Source: CAZWDO01 sp964632485 [NCBI: uncultured bacterium]
Lineage (GTDB): Bacteria > JAGOEH01
Assembly: GCA_964632485.1 (NCBI GenBank)
Contig: CAZWDO010000006.1
Location: 193,058 to 245,337 of the forward strand
Direction: 5' to 3'
DNA length: 52,280 nucleotides
The notes under the pieces were generated by a model that was not told the origin of the DNA, searched no databases, and saw only the letters and a list, made by a program, of their open reading frames with translations. Positions 9,279 through 17,382 of this stretch are shown here, in pieces (within the stretch, counting starts at the first letter, position 1; every line of letters begins with the position of its first letter). A program made the translations under genes and the position numbers.

Positions 9279-9307
9279 ATTATAATGAATATATTCATTT
9301 AAATCAA
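9279..9307 (-). promoter_or_regulatory. Promoter of the GNAT operon with embedded palindromic operator
   Basis: On the minus strand TTGATT (9302-9307) is 17 bases from TATAAT (9279-9284), a near-consensus sigma-70 promoter facing the GNAT gene. A perfect 16-bp palindrome, AATGAATATATTCATT (9284-9299), fills the spacer. That is a classic place for a repressor to block RNA polymerase. Confidence 0.65.
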
Positions 9308-9347
9308 GAAAAAAAAAGCAATTTTACCATTAAGTTAATTTTTTAAC

Positions 9348-9375
9348 TTGACAATCTCATATTAATGATTAAATT
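9348..9375 (+). promoter_or_regulatory. Putative promoter of the diguanylate cyclase gene
   Basis: A consensus TTGACA (9348-9353) is followed after 16 bases by TAAATT (9370-9375), ending 16 bases before the ATG. The same TAAATT -10 box appears 17 bases after a TTGACA upstream of the deacetylase gene at 44416. Confidence 0.5.
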
Positions 9376-9391
9376 ATAACAAATTCGATGA

Positions 9392-11014
9392 ATGATGATG
9401 AAAAATATGAAAATAAAAAGAATTTCTCAAAAGCAAATATTAAATTTTTTAAATAAATCTCCATTTGTTCTGTTTGTATATAATTTACAGGGACAAATTG
9501 TTTTTGAGCGGTATTTTGCTGCGCAAAATTATCAGGAGCGGATTCAACAGATAATTGACCAAATTGTTTCGGAAAATAAATTCATAGAATTCGATCACTG
9601 GCAGACTAAAAATATTTCCATTAATAATGAGTTTTTTGAGCTGAGTATTAGAGTTGATGAAGAATATATCATCGTTTGGCTGCAACCGGTTACTAAGAAG
9701 CTTCATATTATTGAGCAGATCAGGAAAAATATTTTACGGGACCGGGCATTCTACTATATTGAAAAATTTCGGGGAGTCCAAACCAGAGAAGAAAAACAGC
9801 GGTTAATCGGAATTGTCAATAATTTAGAAACAATCGTCTTTATGATCGATTCCGAATTCAATATTTTAATGGGGAATAGCAAAAAGCCATTTCGACAATG
9901 TTTCGAATTTTTTCAAAGGCAGGAGCCCTGCGTGGATTGCATTTTAATGAACCGGAAGTTTTTATCAAGTCATGAGCTATCAACCGGTGGGCAAGTAGAA
10001 TTTTATACTGAAAAACGATTGAAACTGGATGATGAAACCCATGTCATTACCATAGAAAATACAACCAAAGAAGTGACACTGCTGCGAAGTATCCAAAACC
10101 AGCAAAAATTATTAAACCACCAAAAAGAGATTTTCCAGCTTTTAAGTCAATTGAGCCTTGATTTTGTCAATATTACCGATCTTAATCAGTTATTAAGTTT
10201 TGCGTCAAAAAAGATCACCGTTTTTTTTAATATTCAGAAGTTTTCCGTGATTCTCCATAATGCCCGTGGAGCCATCTATCAGGAAGAATTGGTGGGGTTT
10301 AATAAAAATCCGGCGCATTTAGATAAAGAAGATTTGGCTCCTTTCATTGCTTCCCTTTCTTCGCTTGAGATTATCCCCTTGAAAAAAGGGAGTGATATTG
10401 TCGGGACTGTAATGTATGAAAATAACCAGGCTGATGAATCCCTTAACAGCTTTATGATTATTTTTAGCGATCACCTGATTACTTTTATCGAGAATATCAA
10501 ATTACAGAAACGATTGGAAGAAATGGCGAATATGGATAGCCTTACAGAATTTTTCAATCGGAACTATCTGGAAAAAAATATTGGCACTTATTATGAAAAC
10601 AGTAAAAAATTTGATCAGCCCCTGGGAATAATGTTGATCGATATCAATGGGCTGAAACGCATTAATGATCTTTTTGGACATCAATACGGCGACCAGTTGA
10701 TCCAGCAAGCAGCTAAAATCATCCGCTCTTCCTTGCGCGAAACAGATATCAGAATTCGTCTCGGCGGTGATGAATTCCTGATCGTTGTGCTAGCCACCTC
10801 TTCACAAAGTATCTTATGTATTTCTGAAAAGATTAAAGATCTGAGCGGCGCTCACAACATGGTCATCAATGAGGAAAAACATCCCATCTGCTTTTCTCTG
10901 GGCTCCGCGTTGAGTACTGAAGTTGATAATTATCAGGACCTTTATCTTTTGGCGGATAAACGTATGTACCAGGATAAGAAAGATTTCTATAAATCGCATG
11001 AAAAGTACCGATAA
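9392..11014 (+). CDS. Diguanylate cyclase with PAS/GAF-like sensor regions
   Basis: 540 residues without membrane segments. The N-terminal half looks like PAS-type sensing (about residues 20-110 and 140-225, the latter with Cys pairs in 'QEPCVDCILMN'). A GAF-like segment (about 250-370) follows, then a C-terminal GGDEF domain with an intact 'LGGDEF' active site (about 457-462). The product-inhibition I-site R-E-T-D lies exactly five residues before GGDEF. It should synthesise cyclic di-GMP in the cytoplasm, with feedback inhibition. No clear ribosome binding site precedes the start, and several nearby ATGs (from 9388) are possible. The next gene, a CheZ-like phosphatase, starts 10 bases after the stop. 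Confidence 0.9.
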   Translation: MMMKNMKIKRISQKQILNFLNKSPFVLFVYNLQGQIVFERYFAAQNYQERIQQIIDQIVSENKFIEFDHWQTKNISINNEFFELSIRVDEEYIIVWLQPVTKKLHIIEQIRKNILRDRAFYYIEKFRGVQTREEKQRLIGIVNNLETIVFMIDSEFNILMGNSKKPFRQCFEFFQRQEPCVDCILMNRKFLSSHELSTGGQVEFYTEKRLKLDDETHVITIENTTKEVTLLRSIQNQQKLLNHQKEIFQLLSQLSLDFVNITDLNQLLSFASKKITVFFNIQKFSVILHNARGAIYQEELVGFNKNPAHLDKEDLAPFIASLSSLEIIPLKKGSDIVGTVMYENNQADESLNSFMIIFSDHLITFIENIKLQKRLEEMANMDSLTEFFNRNYLEKNIGTYYENSKKFDQPLGIMLIDINGLKRINDLFGHQYGDQLIQQAAKIIRSSLRETDIRIRLGGDEFLIVVLATSSQSILCISEKIKDLSGAHNMVINEEKHPICFSLGSALSTEVDNYQDLYLLADKRMYQDKKDFYKSHEKYR

Positions 11015-11024
11015 GGGAGCGACG

Positions 11025-11582
11025 ATGACTGAAGAACGTATTATCGAAGATGTAAGCAATTTCCTAACCACTTTGAATATGGGGATGTGGGACGATTTAG
11101 GGTTTGAACATTTGAGCAGTCCCGTTATTATTGAATTGGTGAATGAGTTAAAAATGAAGATCAAGCTTATTGAACAACTGATGAACCAGTTGGGAGCGTA
11201 TTCTAAATTGATGACGGAAAATTTTTCTGTGATTCAAAATATCACAGAAAAATCGGCCATGAAAATTGTTAATCTGGCCGAGGAAGTCATGAATGTGTCT
11301 GATTCCGAAGATATGGAACTCCTCCAGGACCGCGCGTTCCAAATCATAACTTCTGTAGAGTTTCAAGATATCATTCAACAGCGTATCGATAATCTGCGTA
11401 GCACTTTTCTCTCAATAGAAAACCAGCATAAAAAAGTGAGCGACCAATTCCCATACCTCACAGAATCGCATGAAATTGAAATGGAAAGTGAACCCGGATC
11501 AACGGAAGGGGATGCCGATAAAGTCCTTTCTAATCAGGATTTAGTTGATCAGTTGTTGGCTGAGTTTGGAGTAGGTAACTGA
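11025..11582 (+). CDS. CheZ-like protein phosphatase
   Basis: 185 residues, almost entirely helical. 'EFQDIIQQRI' (about residues 112-121) matches the CheZ catalytic helix: D115 and Q119 align with Asp143 and Gln147 of E. coli CheZ. The last residues 'NQDLVDQLLAEFGV' resemble the C-terminal CheY-binding peptide of CheZ (NQDQVDDLLDSLGF), after an acidic disordered linker. CheZ dephosphorylates CheY-P. Here there are no chemotaxis genes nearby; the gene follows a diguanylate cyclase, so its target response regulator is unknown. AAGGGAG precedes the ATG at 11025. The frame is open further upstream inside the cyclase gene, but that start is not credible. Confidence 0.75.
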   Translation: MTEERIIEDVSNFLTTLNMGMWDDLGFEHLSSPVIIELVNELKMKIKLIEQLMNQLGAYSKLMTENFSVIQNITEKSAMKIVNLAEEVMNVSDSEDMELLQDRAFQIITSVEFQDIIQQRIDNLRSTFLSIENQHKKVSDQFPYLTESHEIEMESEPGSTEGDADKVLSNQDLVDQLLAEFGVGN

Positions 11583-11672
11583 TTTTCTTTCAATTAACAA
11601 AATATTAACCATTAATTTATTAAAACTTGATTATTATTGAATATCTTCCTTGAATTTCAAGGAGTAATGCCT

Positions 11673-12806
11673 ATGATAACTGTTTTAACAATTCTGACTA
11701 TTCTGTCTGTAGCGCTGAATCTCATCTATCTTTTTTTCACGGTGAGATATCGTCCCGGAGAACGGCCGGATAAGTGCAATTGCCAGGACAAGGTCTCTAT
11801 TCTCAAACCGGTGAAATCACTGGATGATGATCTTCTCGATGATCTGGATTCATTTTTCCATTTGGATTATCCCAATTATGAGTTGATTTTCGGGATGGAT
11901 AGCCGAGATGATCCTGCTTTTGGGATTTTAACTGATATTATTCACCGCCATCCTCAAATCGAATCTTCCATCATTATCGCCCCGATGAAAAATGAAGGAA
12001 ATCCCAAAGTGACGACCCTGATCGAACTGGCCCGTGCGGCGCGCGGCCACTATCTCTGGGTAAGTGATTCCAATACCCGGGTTCATCCTCTCACCTTGAA
12101 ATGGCTCCTGGAGGAAATTGAATCGACCGGCTCAGTCCTGGTTTTTTCACCGATTTTGGGATGCGGCGGACAATCGTTGGGAAGTATGATGGAAAATGCC
12201 TATATCAATCTTTTTGTTTCCGGTAATATTTTGAGTTCATGGAAACTATTAGGCTATCCGGTAATTGTCGGTAAGTCAATGCTCTTTAAACGTGATACCC
12301 TGGAAAAAATGGGCGGATTCGAACGGTTTCATCATTTTCTGGCGGAAGATCATATTATGGGTGAAACCTTCCATCGCCAGGGGTATCGTGTTTCCACTAA
12401 TGCCGTTTGGATAACCAATATCAATCGCCATACCGGAATTCTATCGATGATTCGTCGTTTAAGCCGGTGGTCAATAATGAGGTATCAACAAAAAAAACTA
12501 CTGTATATAACCGAAATTTTAACCAACCCCTTGTTTTTTGCCGTGCTTATTATGGTCTTTTACCATTCATATTGGCAATGGGTACTGCTGTGCCTGGCAG
12601 TAAAAATTGGAATTGAAGCGTTTAATTTTTTTATTGTCAATCGGATGGACCGGTTTTCACGCTACCATTTAATCCTTTTACCGATCATTGTTTGTATTAA
12701 AGATTGTATTCTGGTCTGGGTTTATGTGCTTCCTTTTTTCTGCCGTTCCGTAAAGTGGCGTGGACGCAGGATTCGCATCGGAAAGGGAAGTAGAATCTAT
12801 GCTTAA
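11673..12806 (+). CDS. Membrane glycosyltransferase, HpnI/ceramide glucosyltransferase-like (GT21)
   Basis: 377 residues with an N-terminal membrane helix, a GT-A catalytic domain and a C-terminal group of two to three helices. Motifs in order: 'SILKPVKSLDDDL', D1/D2 in 'SDSNTRV', D3 in 'LAEDHIMGE', and a Q/RxxRW-type motif 'RRLSRW'. This set fits the GT21 family, which includes ceramide glucosyltransferase and the hopanoid enzyme HpnI. The acceptor is probably a lipid at the inner membrane. The start at 11673 has CAAGGAG at the right distance; the ATG at 11667 is too close. The gene overlaps the next ORF by 8 bases. Confidence 0.8.
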   Translation: MITVLTILTILSVALNLIYLFFTVRYRPGERPDKCNCQDKVSILKPVKSLDDDLLDDLDSFFHLDYPNYELIFGMDSRDDPAFGILTDIIHRHPQIESSIIIAPMKNEGNPKVTTLIELARAARGHYLWVSDSNTRVHPLTLKWLLEEIESTGSVLVFSPILGCGGQSLGSMMENAYINLFVSGNILSSWKLLGYPVIVGKSMLFKRDTLEKMGGFERFHHFLAEDHIMGETFHRQGYRVSTNAVWITNINRHTGILSMIRRLSRWSIMRYQQKKLLYITEILTNPLFFAVLIMVFYHSYWQWVLLCLAVKIGIEAFNFFIVNRMDRFSRYHLILLPIIVCIKDCILVWVYVLPFFCRSVKWRGRRIRIGKGSRIYA

Positions 12807-12981
12807 AATGCAACTATCTGAAAACGCGGCTTCCCCCTTCGTTGATATTATTCCCGGTTGCGGAGAATCCATTTGTCTTTTGGGTGAAAATGTTGCGCAT
12901 TCGATCGGAATTGCAGGTATCGTTTATCAAGCTGTTTTAGAAATTGATCACTTTGCCGCCGATGATGAATATGACGGATAA
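12799..12981 (+). CDS. Small ORF between two glycosyltransferases, unknown
   Basis: A 60-codon ORF starting inside the end of the GT21-like gene (8-base overlap) and ending about 20 bases inside the next glycosyltransferase gene. The overlaps on both sides suggest a genuine, translationally coupled gene. The sequence has a 'PGCGES' motif, then 'AHSIGIAGIVYQAVLEID' and an acidic tail. No signal peptide or clear membrane helix is visible. I do not recognise it. It could be a small subunit or the remnant of a larger protein. Confidence 0.45.
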   Translation: MLKMQLSENAASPFVDIIPGCGESICLLGENVAHSIGIAGIVYQAVLEIDHFAADDEYDG

Positions 12982-14323
12982 AAAAAACAATCAACGCAAA
13001 CAGCCATCCCGCTTTTGGTTGATCGCGGTAATCATGGGCTTAGGACATCTCCGCGCCGCTTATCCTTTCAGGGATTGGGCGTTACAGGGAAAAATCCTGG
13101 AAACTTCCAGTGATTTTTGTTCATTTGATGAGTATCATTTATGGAACCGCTTGCGGGAATGGTATTATAAAATGTCAAGAGCCACTGCCATTCCTTGGGC
13201 AGGGAAATTGGCCCTGGTTTTGGTAAGATGGTCTCAATTCATCCCCCCGCTGGATACGCCTCATCAGCATTCTGCCGGATTTGCAGTATGGTTTTTGCAT
13301 TTCCTGATAAAGACCAAACGGTTGGGAGCTTCATTGCATAAATTGACCGAACTTCATAGAACGCCCCAAATCCATACATTTTATGCGACGGCTTTAGCCA
13401 TTGATTACTGGCAGAAGAGTTCGTTTAATTATCTGGTAATCTGTGATACGGATATCCATCGTATTTGGGCCGCATTGGATACCAGAGATTCACATATCAA
13501 TTATCTGGTTCCATGCCGAAAAGCTCGCCAGCGGCTTCTGGCTTACGGTGTGCCCATTGACCATATTCATTTAACCGGTTTCCCTTTGCCTCCGGAAAAT
13601 ATCGGCGACCAGGAAAATCAGGAAATTTTGAAAATGGACCTGTCCCGGCGCCTGAGAACCCTTGATCCCAACGGTTGCCTGGATGAATCTTCAAAACAAG
13701 CTGTTGCGAAATTTCTTGGAACCGAATATTTATCAATTCCTGCTGTCAGTCCCCCCACTCTAATGTTCGCAGTAGGAGGCGCCGGCGCTCAATTGCGCCA
13801 TCTTAAAACTGTTCTGGAAAACCTTGCGCCGTATATTCGCAGTGGTCAGCTACAAATTGTTCTTTCAGCCGGCATTCAGGAATCCGTCTATGAATCCTTT
13901 TTTAATTTTATTTTCCAATTGAAATTGGTTGAGGAACTCAAACATAAAAAAATCAGAATTGTCTATAGCCACAAATATTCAGAATATTTTGATCGATTCA
14001 ATCTTGAATTAAGAAACACTGATTTAATTTGGACTAAGCCTAGTGAATTGAGTTTTTATTGCGGCCTGGGAATCCCTATTCTTATCAATCCTCCTTTAGG
14101 AACCCATGAGGAATCGAATCGAAATTGGCTATTGGAAGTGGGGGCCGGAATCGATATCCCTTCTGTTGATAAACAGTTTTACTATTGGTTTAAACAAAGA
14201 CTACAGGATGGCTCCTGGGCCGCTATGGCCTGGCGTGGATGCCAGCGCGTTCGAAAATTGGGAACTTTTCGCATCATTAATCTGATCGAAAACCAAATGA
14301 AAAGCGCATATCCGAAATATTAA
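12962..14323 (+). CDS. Putative GT-B-fold glycosyltransferase (MGDG synthase/MurG-like)
   Basis: 453 residues. The N-terminal 'MGLGHLRAAYP' resembles the G-x-G-H-x-x-A glycine-rich turn of MurG and monogalactosyldiacylglycerol synthase. 'FAVGGAGAQLRHLKTVLENL' in the middle and 'WTKPSELSFYCGLGIPILINPPLG' near the C-terminus fit the nucleotide-sugar-binding half of GT-B enzymes. No membrane helix is obvious. Its place directly after a lipid-type glycosyltransferase suggests that both act on one glycolipid. Donor and acceptor are unknown. The frame opens at 12944, but ATG codons at 12962, 12965 and 12971 are the likely starts. Confidence 0.6.
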   Translation: MMNMTDKKNNQRKQPSRFWLIAVIMGLGHLRAAYPFRDWALQGKILETSSDFCSFDEYHLWNRLREWYYKMSRATAIPWAGKLALVLVRWSQFIPPLDTPHQHSAGFAVWFLHFLIKTKRLGASLHKLTELHRTPQIHTFYATALAIDYWQKSSFNYLVICDTDIHRIWAALDTRDSHINYLVPCRKARQRLLAYGVPIDHIHLTGFPLPPENIGDQENQEILKMDLSRRLRTLDPNGCLDESSKQAVAKFLGTEYLSIPAVSPPTLMFAVGGAGAQLRHLKTVLENLAPYIRSGQLQIVLSAGIQESVYESFFNFIFQLKLVEELKHKKIRIVYSHKYSEYFDRFNLELRNTDLIWTKPSELSFYCGLGIPILINPPLGTHEESNRNWLLEVGAGIDIPSVDKQFYYWFKQRLQDGSWAAMAWRGCQRVRKLGTFRIINLIENQMKSAYPKY

Positions 14324-14472
14324 ACCAATATCCCCCTTTATAATAAAACTTTCTGATTCAATCTCCGATTAGAAGTTCCCCGCCGGGATTAATCTTGTAT
14401 TTGCAATGCCTATATCCACACCTTTCCTTTCAAATGGAAAGATAGTGAGGAACAATTTTGTAATAGCCGATA

Positions 14473-15186
14473 TTAGTTAGAAAAATAGAGATGATTTTTT
14501 TGCACTGCCACATGATTAAGAGTGTACTGGAAAGGAACCAATACAGGAATAGTGGAAACCGGATTGAATCTGTCTTCCAATTGAGTTGTTGCCGTTTCAG
14601 GAATTAGAAAGTGATTGATGATTGTTTTTTGACTTTTCAATTGAACCTGATTATTCTTAACCTCGATAGAAGTGGCGGTATAGCCGTCGATTTGATTGTT
14701 TTTTATAAATCCATTCAGTATTTCCTGAACCCGGGGTGATATTTGATCGATATTGATATTGAAAGAAGCCTCAATATAGGGTGGTTTCAGTTGCAAATCC
14801 AACTTGTTATATTTTTTGCTATAAAATTTTGCCCGCGCGTTAACATATTCTTTAAGCGATTTTGGTGAAACCAGAATACCGATTTTCATATCCTGATAAC
14901 TATGCAAATAAAAAATCTTCCGTTTTTCAAGGTCTTCCCGATTGAATACGGGATTATCATATTGGAGCGTTATATGATCAGCTTTCATCATGTCGATTTG
15001 CACGCTATCCATTTTGATGATCATCTGTTGTATCTTGTTTTGCGCGTCAATAATTGTTTTCACTTCGATACGGCTGCATTTTACATAACTTCTCAGAACT
15101 TCGGTTAATAACTTATCCATACTATTTTGCGCCCATAGTGGCTGGGTGAATAAACCAATAAAAAATAAAAGCCCTATAAGGCGCAT
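14473..15186 (-). CDS. Secreted protein, possibly LmeA/DUF2993-like lipid-binding
   Basis: 237 residues from an ATG 8 bases after the upstream gene ends. A signal peptide ('MRLIGLLFFIGLFTQPLWAQ') ends with a typical A-Q cleavage site. The mature part alternates short beta strands ('VQIDMMKADHITLQYDNPVF', 'KPPYIEASFNINID'), a pattern reminiscent of DUF2993/LmeA periplasmic lipid-binding proteins; this is only a resemblance. It forms a pair with the preceding single-pass membrane protein. The frame extends upstream to 15231 without a ribosome binding site. Function unknown. Confidence 0.5.
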   Translation of the reverse strand: MRLIGLLFFIGLFTQPLWAQNSMDKLLTEVLRSYVKCSRIEVKTIIDAQNKIQQMIIKMDSVQIDMMKADHITLQYDNPVFNREDLEKRKIFYLHSYQDMKIGILVSPKSLKEYVNARAKFYSKKYNKLDLQLKPPYIEASFNINIDQISPRVQEILNGFIKNNQIDGYTATSIEVKNNQVQLKSQKTIINHFLIPETATTQLEDRFNPVSTIPVLVPFQYTLNHVAVQKNHLYFSN

Positions 15187-15193
15187 ATTTCGA

Positions 15194-15595
15194 TCACTTT
15201 TTTTGAATAAGTGTTCCGTTTTCAATGGCAAACTCCTTTAATTGATAGTGAGCAGGGGAGGGAACTTCGATTCGATATTCGTGAATACCATCGGTTCGAT
15301 AATGAAAAGATTGTTGAGTGGCAGGATCCAACGGCAATTTTTCAATAAAATCAGGTGAAAGCAGCTCCAATTTTTCAGGGTACTCCATTTTCATCACAAA
15401 ATGACTCTCCACAGCATTGGCCAGTTCCCTCAAATAGGTCTCCGCTTCGATACTGGTTTGTGAGAATTCGCGTTGGGGTGGGCGGCGGTTTTCCACTTGT
15501 CCCTGCCGATAGAGATAATAAACAAACAACAATATTCCAATCAAACAAATAATAATAACCGACATACTATATAGAATGATCTTCTTGAATTTCAT
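15194..15595 (-). CDS. Single-pass membrane protein with pseudopilin-like soluble region
   Basis: 133 residues with an N-terminal membrane helix ('IILYSMSVIIICLIGILLF'). The soluble domain pattern 'YLRELANAVESHFVMKMEYPEKLELLSPDFIEKLPLDP' plus 'FHYRTDG' resembles the globular part of GspG-type pseudopilins (helix, 'YP..L..L.P..I..LP.DP', then a beta hairpin). No prepilin peptidase site is visible, so it is not a canonical pilin. The start at 15595 is set by AAAGGAG 6 bases upstream; an in-frame ATG at 15610 lacks one. Function unknown. Confidence 0.6.
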   Translation of the reverse strand: MKFKKIILYSMSVIIICLIGILLFVYYLYRQGQVENRRPPQREFSQTSIEAETYLRELANAVESHFVMKMEYPEKLELLSPDFIEKLPLDPATQQSFHYRTDGIHEYRIEVPSPAHYQLKEFAIENGTLIQKK

Positions 15596-15687
15596 CGAAT
15601 CTCCTTTCATATTGATACGTTTTAACTACAATTGATGGTTTTGGTTCCAAAAAATATAAAAGCAAGGTAATGTGAGTCGATTTTATC

Positions 15688-15717
15688 TTGACAAATCGAT
15701 TTTTTTTTATATATTAT
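15688..15717 (+). promoter_or_regulatory. Putative promoter of the M50 protease gene
   Basis: TTGACA (15688-15693) is followed by overlapping -10 candidates in an AT run: TATATT after 16 bases and TATTAT after 18. The gene starts 25 bases further on. Confidence 0.5.
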
Positions 15718-15742
15718 ATCGAACATTAGTCAAAGGAAAATA

Positions 15743-16363
15743 ATGAATTTCAAACAAATTGCAATACATGCCATATTAATTGCAATAACGATTCATGAAT
15801 ATGCGCATGGGTATATCGCATATCGGCTGGGGGACAACACCGCTTTTTTTGCTGGTCGATTGACCCTGAACCCCCTGAAACATATTGACCCCATCGGCAC
15901 GTTGATGTTGCTTTTCGCCGGATTCGGCTGGGCCAAACCGGTGCCGGTCAATCCCTACAATCTTATGAATCCTAAGCGCGACATGGTGTTGGTTTCCCTG
16001 GCTGGACCGGCTAGTAATCTGATTTTAGCCGTGTTTTTCACGCTGGTCTTTCGTTTACTGCCCGTCGGAGTTTTTCAGGTCGGATTTGGTGATTCGTTGT
16101 TTACGATGCTTTATTTAACCATCCAATTCAATGTCGTGTTAGCCTGGTTTAACCTGATTCCACTCCCTCCCCTGGATGGGTTTAAAATCTTAGCGGGTTT
16201 ACTGCCCCATCGACTGAGCGCCAAATTAATGGCTTATGAGCAGATTGGCTCATTTTTTTTAGTGGGACTTTTCCTCTTAGGGGCTCTTACGGGAATTTCC
16301 ATCATCGGCAAGATTTTTTTCCCCTTTGTTCAGTTTACCTTATCACTATTACTTGGAAATTGA
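15743..16363 (+). CDS. Site-2 protease family (M50) membrane metalloprotease
   Basis: 206 residues with about five hydrophobic segments. The zinc motif H-E-Y-A-H lies in the first membrane helix (residues 18-22), and the third ligand motif '[10 protein letters not shown]' lies near residue 140, with 'SLAGPASN' between them. This is the short, PDZ-less branch of the M50 family found in many bacteria, with no assigned substrate. It cleaves within the membrane plane. It is followed closely by a small single-helix protein and two further genes in the same direction, probably an operon up to 18464. Confidence 0.88.
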   Translation: MNFKQIAIHAILIAITIHEYAHGYIAYRLGDNTAFFAGRLTLNPLKHIDPIGTLMLLFAGFGWAKPVPVNPYNLMNPKRDMVLVSLAGPASNLILAVFFTLVFRLLPVGVFQVGFGDSLFTMLYLTIQFNVVLAWFNLIPLPPLDGFKILAGLLPHRLSAKLMAYEQIGSFFLVGLFLLGALTGISIIGKIFFPFVQFTLSLLLGN

Positions 16364-16382
16364 CGGGAATAGAATAACGAAT

Positions 16383-16601
16383 ATGAGTAGTTTTTTTAGA
16401 CTAAAGGAACCTCGCAAATTTCATTTGCCGGGTTTTGAAGATAGCCGTGAACTTGATAACGAATTTCGCCGTCAGGAACACCGGATTCACTTCAAACGCC
16501 CTTCGCGGGATAATTCTCGTCATTTCGCGCTGGCATTTTTAGTTGTTTTGCTATTGGTCCTTTTTATCATCATACGTTTATTTCGCGATATTAATTTTTA
16601 A
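16383..16601 (+). CDS. Small tail-anchored membrane protein
   Basis: A 72-codon ORF whose product has a strongly basic, charged first half ('LKEPRKFHLPGFEDSREL', 'EFRRQEHRIHFKRPSR') and one C-terminal membrane helix ('FALAFLVVLLLVLFIIIRLF'). I infer an inner-membrane protein with a cytoplasmic N-terminus. There is no strong ribosome binding site before the ATG. The frame is open further upstream, but it would overlap the protease gene. Position in a tight operon supports it as real. Function unknown. Confidence 0.55.
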   Translation: MSSFFRLKEPRKFHLPGFEDSRELDNEFRRQEHRIHFKRPSRDNSRHFALAFLVVLLLVLFIIIRLFRDINF

Positions 16602-16623
16602 CAGTGCTTAAAACTATGAACCG

Positions 16624-17382
16624 ATGGTAAGAAATATGGCTCAGAATCATTGGATTGTTAAAGAAACCTATCAGAAGTGGCGGGAAGCGCCGCTGCGGTC
16701 AATATCTCCGCAAACTCGCAGTTACCAGTATTTTTTTTCTTCCAGTCAGAATCGCCTGCTGATGAGTGATCTGTTTTTAGGATTGACCGAGGATGAGAGC
16801 CTGCTTCTGAATGTTGGCGTAGCATTGTGCAATTCCTTTTCCACACCTCAAAAGTACGCGGTATACCTTCAACCCCGCTACTACTTTAAACGATCCATTC
16901 CCTTTAAGAATCTGCGTTCATTAATCACGCTTAATGAAAATGAAAGACTCTTTACAATTGAATCTCCCTTATGTCAGCTCAATGAAGTTCAATGGCACGA
17001 AATTCTGAGCTTTATTCGTGAAATTGACCCTTTTGGGGTTGAAATTATTCAGCATTTACATGATTTCAATACCCAACGCGAATACCTGGAAGCGATTGTA
17101 GCCATTTTGGACCGTTTTCAATGCGATGTGAATGAACGGCAGGAAGTCTTTTTGATTCTCCGCAATCTGTTAAACTGGAATCCCGAGTATTTGGAGGGAC
17201 GTACTGAACTGGAAGAAATGTTTTCTTTTTTAAAGTATTCGCTTCATATCGAAGATTTTCCATTCGAAGAGCGTCTTGAGATTCTGGATGATCTCCTTTC
17301 TAACTGGATGCGTTATGTGAACCACCTCCCCAAACGCTTGATTGAACACCTGCAAAATATAAAAAATCCATTTTTGTTATGA
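16624..17382 (+). CDS. Hypothetical protein in the radical-SAM operon
   Basis: 252 residues (248 if the ATG at 16636 is used), soluble, mixed alpha/beta, without a signal peptide. It is rich in aromatic and acidic residues, with a helical C-terminal half ('YLEAIVAILDRFQCDVNERQ', 'ERLEILDDLLSNWMRYVNHL'). I recognise no family. The stop overlaps the ATG of the radical SAM gene (ATGA), so the two are likely translationally coupled. This protein could act with the radical SAM enzyme, but that is only inference from position. Confidence 0.65.
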   Translation: MVRNMAQNHWIVKETYQKWREAPLRSISPQTRSYQYFFSSSQNRLLMSDLFLGLTEDESLLLNVGVALCNSFSTPQKYAVYLQPRYYFKRSIPFKNLRSLITLNENERLFTIESPLCQLNEVQWHEILSFIREIDPFGVEIIQHLHDFNTQREYLEAIVAILDRFQCDVNERQEVFLILRNLLNWNPEYLEGRTELEEMFSFLKYSLHIEDFPFEERLEILDDLLSNWMRYVNHLPKRLIEHLQNIKNPFLL

